NCBI GenBank assembly: GCA_009363875.1
Contig: CM018693.1
Coordinates: 77,054,028-77,118,027, forward strand
Direction: 5' to 3'
Source of the DNA: Mikania micrantha
Taxonomy: Eukaryota > Streptophyta > Magnoliopsida > Asterales > Asteraceae
DNA length: 64,000 bases
Shown: piece by piece, positions 45,418 through 55,333 of the stretch
How the letters are laid out: every line of letters starts with the position of its first letter
How positions within the stretch are numbered: position 1 is the first letter of the stretch
Notes under the pieces: generated by a model
What the model was told of the DNA's origin: nothing
What the model saw: only the letters and a program-made list of their open reading frames with translations
Databases searched by the model: none
Position numbers and translations under genes: made by a program

Positions 45418-48400
45418 GTGCAGGTAGCCCCAACAGCTGCTCTTAACAGCACTTGGATTGTCGATAGTGGGGCTTCAAGGCATATGACTGGAATTATTTC
45501 TCTGCTCTCAAATGTTCATTCAGTTCATGGTGGATATGTAGCATTTGCCGGTGACAAAGGCGGGTTCATAACGGGAGAGGGTATTCTGTCAAATGGGCAA
45601 GTTTCTTTTGACAAAGTTAGATATGTCAAGCAGCTGGAGAATAATCTTCTATCAGTATCACAGATTTGTGATAAATAGTACAAAGTTCTCTTTGATGACT
45701 CCAAATATTACATTCTAAAGCAAGGTGTTACTATCCCTGAAGATTGGATCTTGATGTCAGCCCCCAGGAAGCAAGACTTGTATGTTCTCAATATGGCCAC
45801 AGCTTCAACTACATCCTCCACAGCTTCATGTTTTATGTCAAAGACAACTGAGAAAGATTCAATTCTTTGGCATAAGAGGATGGGTCATTTGAGTCTGCGC
45901 AAGATGAATCACCTGGTACACAGCAATTTGGTTGAAGGGGTTAGTCTGAAGAATTTCAAGATGTCTGATGTCTGTGTATCCTGCAAAAAGGGAAAGCAAG
46001 TCAAGCAGTCTCACAAACCAAAGAAGTATCACTCAATCACTGTTCCACTTGAGCTTCTCCATATGTATCTATTTGGTCCTGTTAACCGCAAGAGTATAGC
46101 TGGGGATCAATACTGTCTTGTCATCGCTGATGAATATTCTAGATACTCTTGGGTTTTCTTTCTAAAGGAGAAATCTGAAACGTTTGACTGCATTCAAGTG
46201 TTGGTTACAAAACTTGAATCTCTTTATAAGCTCAAGATTCGTATAATAAGAACCGACAATGGGACAGAGTTCAAAAACCACAACATGGAGAATTTCTGCA
46301 ATTTACGGGGAATTGTTCAACAATTTAGTGCCCGTAATGTCCCACAAATGAATGGTGTTGCTGAGCGAAAGAACAGGACTTTGATTGAGGCTGCTAGGAC
46401 GATGCTTGTTGATTATTCTCTTCCTCAGTTCTGGAATGAGGCTGTAGCAAATGCTTGTTACACATTGAACAGGGTTTTGATAGTGAAGAGGCATGGGAAG
46501 ACTTGCTTTGAACTACTTCATAACAGAAAGCCAAATCTTAAGTATCTTGAACCTTTCGGTGCACCGTGCACGATGCTTAAGAAACACGAGCAGGGCAAGT
46601 TCAATGAGAAGGTGGAAGAAGGGTACTTTCTTGGGTACAGCACTCCGAATAAAAGGGTATATAACAGATCAACTCAGAATGTAGAAGAGTGGTACCATGT
46701 TGATGTTCAGAGATATTCTATGCCCCCACCTGGAGAAGGCCCAGATTGGATGTTTGATTATTCGGGTCTCTTTTATTCTTTCAATATGCCTCCCATGCAC
46801 TCAGATGAAGATGCGGTTCAAATGTTATATGATGCACAAAATGCACCTGATGAACCAGTGCAACCTTCATCCACTTCAATTCCTACAGTACAGACAAATG
46901 ATGACAGTTCAGACAAAGATGATATTCTTATTCAGCCTGCTGCCCCAGACCAGATGTTGATGATCTTGTACCTGATCTTGAGAATTTGAATTTGAACAAT
47001 CTAGATGCACAGGTTGAGGTTCCTCCTCATCCGGTTGGAAGAATTAATCATATTCATCCTCAAGAGAACATTATTGGTAGTCCATTAGATGGGGTTAAGA
47101 CCAGAAATCAGCTTTCTTCAGGGGGACTTGCAGACATTCTTGATTTTGCAGATGTAAGCTTTTGTGCCCATTCCTGTTTTATCTCCCAGGTTAAACCGCG
47201 TACCGTCACTGAAGCTTTAAAGGAAGAATCGTGGGTTGATGCCATGCAAGAAGAACTCCTACAATTCAAGAAATTAGGAGTCTGGCAAGTTGTTGACAGA
47301 CCAAAAGGTGCAAAAGTAATTGGCACCCGATGGGTTCTTCGCTGCAAAAAGGATGATTATGGGATCATTGTGCGAAACAAGGCACGTCTGGTTGTACAGG
47401 GATTCAGACAGATTGAAGGGTTGGATTATAATGAAGTGTTTGCACCAGTTGCTCGACTTGAAGCAATTCGTATTTTCTTGGCATATGCATTATTCAAAAA
47501 GTTTAAAGTCTATCAAATGGATGTCAATAGTGCATTCCTTCATGTTGTGATCAGTGAAACAGTGTATGTCAGTCAACCTCCCGGGTTTGAGGATCCATTG
47601 CATCGCGACCAAGTCTACAAGCTAGACAAGGCATTATATGGATTACATCAAGCACCGCGAGCATGGTATGAGACACTTTCCACTCACCTTTTGAGCAACG
47701 GGTTCAGAAGAGGTGTCATTGACTGTACACTGTTTATTCGAGAAAAGGATAGTGATCTACTCTTGGTACAAGTTTATGTGGACGATATCATATTTGGTTC
47801 AACGAATGATAGTATGTGCAAGGAATTTGAGAAAGTTATGAAGGAAAAGTTCGAGATGAGCTGAATGAGAGATGAAATTTTTTCTGGGATTACAGGTGGA
47901 TCAGTCTGAGGCAGGAATCTTCATTCATCAGACCAAATATGTTGGTGACATACTGAGCCGGTTCAGTATGTCAGATGTGAAACCTGCTGGTACCCCGCTG
48001 GCTGTTAATCACGGGATTACACCAGATGAAAAGGTGGAGTTAATTGATGCCACTCTGTACCGAGGAATGATTGGTTCTCTGATGTATCTATCTGCTTCTC
48101 GGCAAGACATCATGTTCGCCACATGCTTGTGTGCTCGTTATCAATCTAAACCAAGAGTGTCACATCTGATTGCTGTGAAGCGGATTATGCGTTATCTGAA
48201 GGGTACACCGGATCATGGCTTATGGTATCCTAATGATGATAACTTTGATCCTACTGCGTACAGTGATTCTAATTATGGCGGATGCAAGAGAGATTAGAAA
48301 TCAACGTCTGCGGGATGTCAGTTCTTTGGATCCGATTAGTTACCTGGCAGTGCAAGAAGCAGACGTCGGTGTCTCCTTCAACCTGTGAAGCTGAATATAT

Positions 48401-48746
48401 TGTTGCTGCTAGTTGCTGTTCACAGATCATCTGGATCCAACAGCAACTCCGGGACTATGGGTTACATTTTTCTAATACCCCTATTTATGTTGATAATACT
48501 GCTGCCATAGCTGTCACTAAGAATCCGGTCCAGCACTCGAAAACAAAACACATCGACATTAAATATCACTTCATACGTGATTGTTTTGAGAAAAAACTAA
48601 TCGATGTTGTTAAAATTCACACCGATCACCAGAAAGCCGATCTTTTTACAATAGCTTTTGATAAATCCAGATTCTTATATTTGTTATCGGCTAATGGTGT
48701 TTTCCAAAAAGACGAAGTCTTACCTTCATCTGAATCTAGCAAATGA
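45418..48746 (+). pseudogene. pol: Copia C Pol, stops and frameshifts
   Basis: Protease WIVDSGASRHMTG near 45456; a TAG near 45676 between NLLSVSQICDK and YKVLF; integrase zinc region (HKRMGH...CVSCKKGK) and core (RTDNGTEF, AERKNRT) in 45751-46989; a shift near 46950; RT in 46986-47864 with MDVNSAFL and intact YVDDIIFGS; a shift at the T-run near 47880; RT/RNase H 47872-48297 with AYSDSNYGG; another disturbance near 48300; then CEAEYIVAA to the stop. All domains of Copia A Pol are recognisable and close in sequence, but not translatable as one protein. Confidence 0.88.
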
Positions 48747-50080
48747 TAATCGCCTTTTTTAGATTGTTTTGATTTATTTCTTTATTTCATTTAGTTCTCT
48801 TGTCTATTTCCTTATCTTAATCAAAAAATTAAAAAAAATAAAATAAAATAATTTTCCGTTTTAGGTTTTAGGTTTTTAGGGGGGAGATAGTAGCTAATTG
48901 GAAGAACCAAAAACATCTGAAAAATTTTTAAAAAAAAATACAAAAGCAGTTGAAAAAGTAAAAAATGAGAAGGTCTTCCTTGAGAAAGTAATACATTAAT
49001 CTATCATGTCCTAAAAGCTTTGGTGAATGTATAAATGAAAGGCATATGAGAGGTGTGAGTTGATGTACTGATAGGTTGACTTTACAAAATGAATAGACAA
49101 ATTTGTGAAAACTTAGAAAATCTGATTTGTGGGATCTGTTTTAGAAAGTCAGTTAAGTGAGAAATATTTTATGACTCAAATCAGGCATACACCTGTTATC
49201 ATGAGATCCAATAAGGTTTCCAATGATTCATGAATTCAAAGTCTGTACATGTGCCATATTGCAGGGACGAACCTAGCTGAAGCCGTCCATTCAGATGATA
49301 ATGATTGAATCAAAATAAAATCAAAGAAAATCAAGCTGGTATTAAGCTTGTTAAAAATACAAAAATAAAATAAGTTCGATTCCATACACGTGCCATATTA
49401 CTGGGACGAACCTAATTGAAGCCGTCCATTTGGATAGAACATGTCAATCATGTCAACACAGGTCTGTATACGTGCCATACTACTGGGACGAACCTAGTTG
49501 AAGCCGTCCATGAGAATGTGTTGGTCATGAGAAACAAATCAAAAAGAAAAATACAAAACGAAAATGAATTGGAACCTTATGGAATTTATGGTGCTGGGTA
49601 TTAAGATGTGCGGAGATGAGTTACAAACTAATTTTAATCTTTGCTGAAAAGACAAAACAGGTAACTTAATCAGAAAACTTAAGTAATCATCAAATGAGTT
49701 TAATAATTTTGTATTGAAAAGCTTAAAGTGGACAGATATATCAGTAATCATATCACAAGTCAAAAGTGTCTGAAATGAAACATTCATTAATGTTGATTTG
49801 ATTTGATTAGATGTATGTACTAGTTTTTCAACAGATCTCTCACAAAAATATGTGTTTCTTTGTTTATAGGTGCTAGTTGTACAGTTGTAATTTGTTTCAG
49901 AAAATTACAAAAAGATTTTCTATTTTCAATTTCAGTTTAGGTGATCATTTGTAGGTTCAGATGTCTGACTTATCTGAATCCTGAATCAACCAGACTTGTC
50001 TTCTTAACTGACATCCATCTTTATAGATCAAAATGTTGAAATTTTGAAATCAAGTTGTGTTTTTGTGAGTGCTTTATCTC
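48747..50080 (+). other. Copia C spacer with internal polypurine tract and three 50-bp repeats
   Basis: No gene supported. AGGGGGGAGATA at 48878-48888, 132 bp after the pol stop, resembles a polypurine tract. Three ~50-bp repeats (49241-49290, 49381-49429, 49462-49511) share GTGCCATA, GGGACGAACCTA and GAAGCCGTCCAT. The remainder is AT-rich. Confidence 0.7.
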
Positions 50081-50910
50081 ATTCGCACGAATGAATATTG
50101 AGTATGAATCATTCGACCGAATGACTTCATTCGGTGAATGAGTCATTCGGCCGAATCAATATAAGCCGAAGGAAGTTAATCACTTATTTCATTCGGCGAA
50201 TGAAGTTTGTGTGTGAAGGTCATTCGGCGAATGACCGACCCTATATAAACATTCAATCGACCGAACTACCCTCATTCTCCCATTTTTCATTCGACCGATA
50301 CTTTGTCTGTGTCATTCGCCCGAATCACTCTCTCTCCTCGACTCACCTATTTTTAATCATCATTCTTGATCCAGCTTCTGATAACTTTGCTTCTTATCAT
50401 CTCAGGTACACGGGGATCAAAAATCGTCGAATTTTGACCATGAAAACATCAAAAACAGAACCGAATCAAGGGTTTTAGGGTTTCTGGAATCGCCTGTTAA
50501 ATAGATGGTCAAAATGACATCTAAATCACAAAAGAGCTGTTTTAAAACTCTTAATCGATCGATTCTGAGCTTGAATATATGAATTTTGCGAGCTGATTTG
50601 AACATTTTGTCAAAGGGGGTTTGAACTTGAATAGACAGCCGAATGACGCCATTCGGCAAATGACTCTTTTGGCGAATGACTCTTTCGGCGAATGGCTGAT
50701 TCGACGAATGGCTAAGTCAGCACATAACTCATTCGGCGAATGATGTTTATTGGGCGAATGAAGCTCATTCGGCGAATGAATCATTCGACCAAAGAGTTCA
50801 TTCGTCCAAATCAACTTCATTCGTTCAAATTGGTTCAAATGTTTCTTTGTTCTGATTTCTGTATTTTGTACAACTGAATTGTTCTAACATGTCTTTATCT
50901 GATTTTCAGA
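50081..50910 (+). promoter_or_regulatory. Putative internal promoter, 5' UTR and intron for the Copia C aORF
   Basis: A CATTCGGCGAATGA array (50088-50230) is followed by CCCTATATAAAC (TATA near 50242-50248), a C/T-rich leader, donor-like CTCAG|GTACAC (GT at 50406-50407), a second array (50637-50830), branch-point-like TTCTAAC (50882-50888), a T-rich tract, and TTTTCAG (AG at 50908-50909). The ATG is at 50911. The implied intron is 504 nt. The order matches Copia A. Confidence 0.5.
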
Positions 50911-53900
50911 ATGGCTGGATACAAGTCGGTGACAAAGAACAACATCTGTGCTCATTTGGATCTCACTACACCAAATGCCAGACATTACACCGAGATTATC
51001 ACATTTCTGAGACGCTCGAGGATTTTCACTGCCATATCTACTATGCATGTGCCATATCACTCGCATCAGCAAGATTTCTGGGCCTCTGTTGATATCGATT
51101 GCGATGCTGAGCCTACTGTCATCAGGGGAAAGTTTCTTGGGCACTATGTGGTTATATCAGCTGAGCATATCAGGAGAGTTTGTGGTTTCCAGGATTCACC
51201 TGATCAGCAATATCTGTTGGATCGTTACTTAGTTCGTGGCTGCTTTATGAGGTGCAAGTACGAGGGCGATTTAGGAGCAGGAATCCTCAACAAAGCTTAC
51301 ATGTCTCTACAATTCAAGTACCTTGCTCATGTACGGATTCACTGCCTCGGGTCCTGGAGAGGTGGATTTGACGATATGCGAGGGACTATTCAGTGTGCCT
51401 TTGTTGCATTGGTGCTGAACATGCCTTTCAACTTCTCTGAGATGATCTTCACTCATATGAAGGAGAATGTGGCTCTGAAGGGAGATAAGAAGTTCTTGAT
51501 GTATCCTAGGTTCTTTTGCAGCAATTGATAGATGCTCAGTTACCTGATTTGCCGAAGATCAATGCTTATGTCATTAGGCTGGAGCACATGAATGACCTCA
51601 CTCTCAATAGGGTGATGTCATATAGAGGCAAGGAGAGGAAGCCCACTGTTCGTTCTTTGTTTGTCCATCTTGTGAGGCCTGATTATATTGCTCCACCTGG
51701 CAGGAGATGGAGGCACGAAGACTCAGACTCTGAGGTGGAGGATATAGTTGTGCCTGGTGATGATAGTGGTGATGATGATGATGGTGCAGGAGGTAGTGGT
51801 GTTGGTGCTAGTGCTGGTGAGAGCTCAGTTGCTGTGAGCACTATAGCTGAGAGTTCTGTTGGTGTGAGTGCTGGGGTTAGTGATATGACTACTACTGTTG
51901 AAGTGAGCTTAGTTGAAGCTGGTGCTGTTTCTGTTAGTGCGCGAGTTAGTACTTCTGTGGCAGATGATGAGGATGTAGATATTGATTCATTGTTGGAGCT
52001 GGACTTCATGGCCACTACTACCTCCACAGTGACTACTCCTATTGATATGACAGGCACCACATCTGCCGAAGACAAGGATGAGTCAGATGAATCAGGTGAT
52101 GATGGTGGTGAAGCTGGTGGTGAAGGTGCTGAAAAGTCTGACTCAGAAGACACACCAGATGATGAGTTTGAGAGTGTTTAGATATGAGGGAGATTAGTCA
52201 AAAGGAAGAGGAAGCGAAGTGAAGCTGAGCTTGAGGAGATTACTGATCCCACTTTTATTCCTGAGTTTGATATCTCACCTCCTCCTCGTTCCTCTGTTCT
52301 TGACACTGTAGCTGTTTCTGTTGCTACTATTCAGTCCACATCATCTCCAGCTGGCAGGAGAAAGAGAGCTAGGTTTCTCTTTCAGAGAAGGTCAGAACTG
52401 TCAGTTGCTGCCACAACTACTGTTACATCAGTGGCTGCAACTACAGTTTCTTCACTGATCCGGTCAAGGGCTATTTCGATACGTGTAACTTTAGCCCCTC
52501 TGACTACCTCTGTTGTTCAGGCTCCCATATTCACTGCTGCCTCTACTGGTCCCTCCACTTCACGAGCTGACACATCTGTACCTACTGTTTCAGTTGTTGA
52601 TCAGCTGAGCACACTGAACAGTATGGTACTTAGATGGATGGAGAGAATCCTGGAACAAGTGAAGAAGAACAAAGAGCAGGAACTGATTATTGCCCAGCTC
52701 ACCGAGCGGGTATCTGAGCAAGATACCCTGCTTCTTCAGGCTGCCAATCAAAGAGCTGATCTGAGAGCTCGTTCTGCTCAACAAAAGGAGCAGTTGCTGA
52801 AGTATATTGATGAGCATAATCAGTTGGCCCTGACTGCCACTGGTTTCAATGATAGAATACTGCTCTTAGAAGCTGAGAACGCCAGACTTGCTGAACTGGT
52901 TGAAATTTTCAAGGAAGGTACTCCAAGAATTGAGGGTTCTGCTGCCATTTCCGATGAATCAGACAAAGAAGATGAAGAGGAAGAGTTTGAGGAGGAAAAG
53001 ATTGATTATGAAGATTCAGAGAAAGATGACGACTCTGATGATGATGATGACCAGGATGGTTCGGGAAGTAGATCTTCTGATTCTTCAAGTACTGATGATG
53101 ATGATGATGATCAAGCACCTCCTTCCCCTGAGATTCGTACCAAGACAAGGCACGACAAAAGTACCAAAGCTCCTTCCCCCTCTCCTGCTCAGACTGAAGA
53201 ACCCAAAGCTGCTGAGGAAGTTGAAGCTGTGCCTCTGAGACGTCAGTTAGATGAGATATTGACGATGATATTGGACGCTGAAGGCATTATACAACACTCA
53301 GTAATCTACGACAAAGAAGAGGGGGAGATCATTCATTTTCTCACTAAGGAGCAGATAGCTGAACTATTCAGGTTGAATCCTGATGAGGTCGGGACTGATG
53401 ACACCTCAGTTCTGGTTGGTGATGAACCGTCTCCAGAGATTTTTGATAACGTTGAAGAGGTCATTCTGGAAGACTTAACAGAGGAAGAGTACCCAAAGTA
53501 TACATCTGTTGAAGATGAACTGCCAACATTCACAGATTTATTTGATCAAGCTACAGAAGAGCTACTGGTCAGATATTTAGAAGAACAGGTCGAAAGCAGT
53601 AAGTTTGAAGCTGATGATCTTAGAAGAAGAAAAGAAGAATGGAAAGCTTACTGGGAAGCTTTGAAAAAGGAAAGCAGTGTGAAGATGCTGGCTACACACA
53701 CCAAACTGTATCGAACCAAAGGGTACAAGGCTGGAGGTCAGATTCTCAGCTGGGTATACTTTCACGATTTGGGATGTTATGCAGTGAAGAGGGAAAGAGG
53801 AATCGACTATTTCAAGCATCCGCACGATTTCAAGATGCTGTCTGGATTCAAAGTAAATCAAATTACGTGCTTGAGGATGCTGTATAGTGAGGATTCAGGA

Positions 53901-54358
53901 ATGTCTGCCTGGTTCTCCAGACAAATCCAGTACGAGTACAGAAAGAGGTGGGTGAACTTCAGGCCTCAGCAACCCGAACGATATTACTTACCAGAGATTG
54001 ATGGTGATACCCGGAAGCACAAAGTAATCCTGAAGTGGCTACCACCAAATGTCATGAAGATATTCCTCTACGGAAAATGCGTCAAGACTTTCTGGAGGGC
54101 TTCCGATGGTGGTACTACGATGGGCGTACCGGAGAGGCTGTGATTGTATTATGCAAGGAGAAGAAATGGGAGACTGAACGTATGTTTGACCCGATGTGGG
54201 TCACTAACCTGTCACACAATGATGTCAAAGCCTTATTTCGACACCAAATATTTTTTAATGTACAAGACATGGTTCAGGCTCTACAGTTTATGAGGGTCAT
54301 CCGACTCTGCAGTATTTTCAAGATTCATGCTGGAGCAGACTGGAAATCCATTTCATAA
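50911..54358 (+). pseudogene. Copia C additional ORF (aORF), two frameshifts and two stops
   Basis: Starts MAGYKSVTKNN, aligned with the Copia A start. N-terminal domain 50911-51525 (FLRRSR, FKYLAH, FNFSEMIF, LMYPRF). An extra T in a TTTT run near 51515 shifts the frame to 51516. The acidic/Ser-rich middle reaches TAG at 52179-52181 and TGA at 52185-52187, both in frame; the coding then continues in the same frame through a coiled coil (about 52600-52920), Asp/Glu runs and EEGEII to 54143. A second shift near 54100 leads to the conserved C-terminus WWYYDGRTGE...FDPMWV ending 54358. No membrane segment. Homologous over both ends to the Copia A aORF. Function unknown. Confidence 0.75.
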
Positions 54359-54969
54359 ATGCACTAAATGTCCCTAGTTCGATTTTGTATTATCCATTAT
54401 GTAAAGTTCATGTTTTTAATGGAAGTCGTCTTTCTTTATTGATTCTTAATGTTTAATATTGACTATATGATTGTTTGATTTGGTCTATTAATGTTTGAGT
54501 ATGAATTTTGACCATTCGGGCGAATGACTCTACGAATGAAGTCATTCGCCGAATGAACGCCCTAGCGAATGACAGGCGATTGAATGAGTCATTCGCCGAA
54601 TGACTCATTCGAATGACATGTCCATTCGACATAGTCATTCGCCGAATGAGCTGCTTCTGCCAGTCATTCGGCCGAATGACTACAGTATATAAATACTAGT
54701 TCAAATCATTTTAAACCGAACTTCTGAGAGTCCCAGAGCACCTAGTGTCAAACCCTAGAAGATCTGAGCAGCCATTGATTGTCCAAGTTCGATTCTCAAC
54801 CCGTGGTGTTCGATTCACACTCAAACATCCTTCCTACACCTTCGGATCACCACGGTTGCTGTTGGTTTCGATTGGAAAACCCTGGAATAGGATTCTTGAC
54901 TATTCCAGAGGCTGTCGAGCAGATATCCGTTGGAATCGGATTGTTTCCGAGCTCCAAATAGGTCCTACA
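54359..54969 (+). repeat. Copia C 3' LTR
   Basis: Matches the 5' LTR from its ATGCACTAAATG onward and ends CCTACA. The first five bases (TGTAG) and any polypurine tract are missing: the LTR follows the aORF stop directly. Relative to the 5' copy it keeps an extra ~30 bp dyad segment near 54650-54680 and lacks a few bases near 54730. TATATAAATA at 54686-54694. Confidence 0.88.
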
Positions 54970-54974
54970 TCTTT
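54970..54974 (+). repeat. Target-site duplication of Copia C (right copy)
   Basis: TCTTT, identical to 41282-41286. Confidence 0.9.
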
Positions 54975-55333
54975 CATTATAAATCACTAAAATCACACTC
55001 TCTCTCTCTTACCCTACCTTTGCTGACTCAAATCTATCCGGTGCGAACGATAATAAGTGACCCTCTGTTTATGTTCATTGAGTTGTGCGATTGCTCTTAA
55101 ATCCTTCTTACTTCAAGTTGATACCTGATTGTAGGTAGGTAGTGTTTTGTAGCATTGACACCTAAATTTTAACTTTCCATGACTCTTTGTCTTTTACAGT
55201 TTGTAAAAACCTAAAAATCAATCTTAAATTGTAAATTTTTTAAAGAAGCACAATTTAAACTAATCAACAACAATAATCTTTACACCATTTAAACTTCACA
55301 TAATCTAATTTGTATTGTGCTAATTTCAGGTAA
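54975..55333 (+). promoter_or_regulatory. Putative aORF promoter, 5' UTR and intron of Copia B
   Basis: TATAAAT at 54978-54984, then a CACTCTCTCTCTCTTACC initiator-like tract, donor-like TTGTAG|GTAGGT (GT at 55135-55136), branch-point-like TCTAAT (55304-55309), TAATTTCAG (AG at 55328-55329) and the ATG at 55334. The implied intron is about 195 nt. Before Copia C inserted, the TGGGCCCA at 41264-41271 stood 18 nt upstream of this TATA box. Confidence 0.45.

Larger units (their letters stand above)
41287..54969 (+). mobile_element. Copia C (SIRE-type with aORF), nested in Copia B
   Basis: 5' LTR 41287-41882, PBS 41886, leader with CATTCGGCGAATG array, gag 42429-45250, pol 45418-48746, spacer with purine tract and 50-bp repeats, internal promoter region, aORF 50911-54358, 3' LTR to 54969. 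It is flanked by the TCTTT duplication. All genes carry stops or shifts. The LTRs differ by indels of tens of bases, so it is not recent. Confidence 0.92.

Noticed and set aside
51683..52153. 156-aa minus-strand Ser/Thr-rich frame
   Set aside because: Antisense shadow of the low-complexity acidic part of the Copia C aORF; no independent support.
50911..54358. aORF as an envelope (retrovirus-like) gene
   Set aside because: No signal peptide, hydrophobic fusion segment or transmembrane helix is visible in A, B or C; composition is acidic and coiled-coil.
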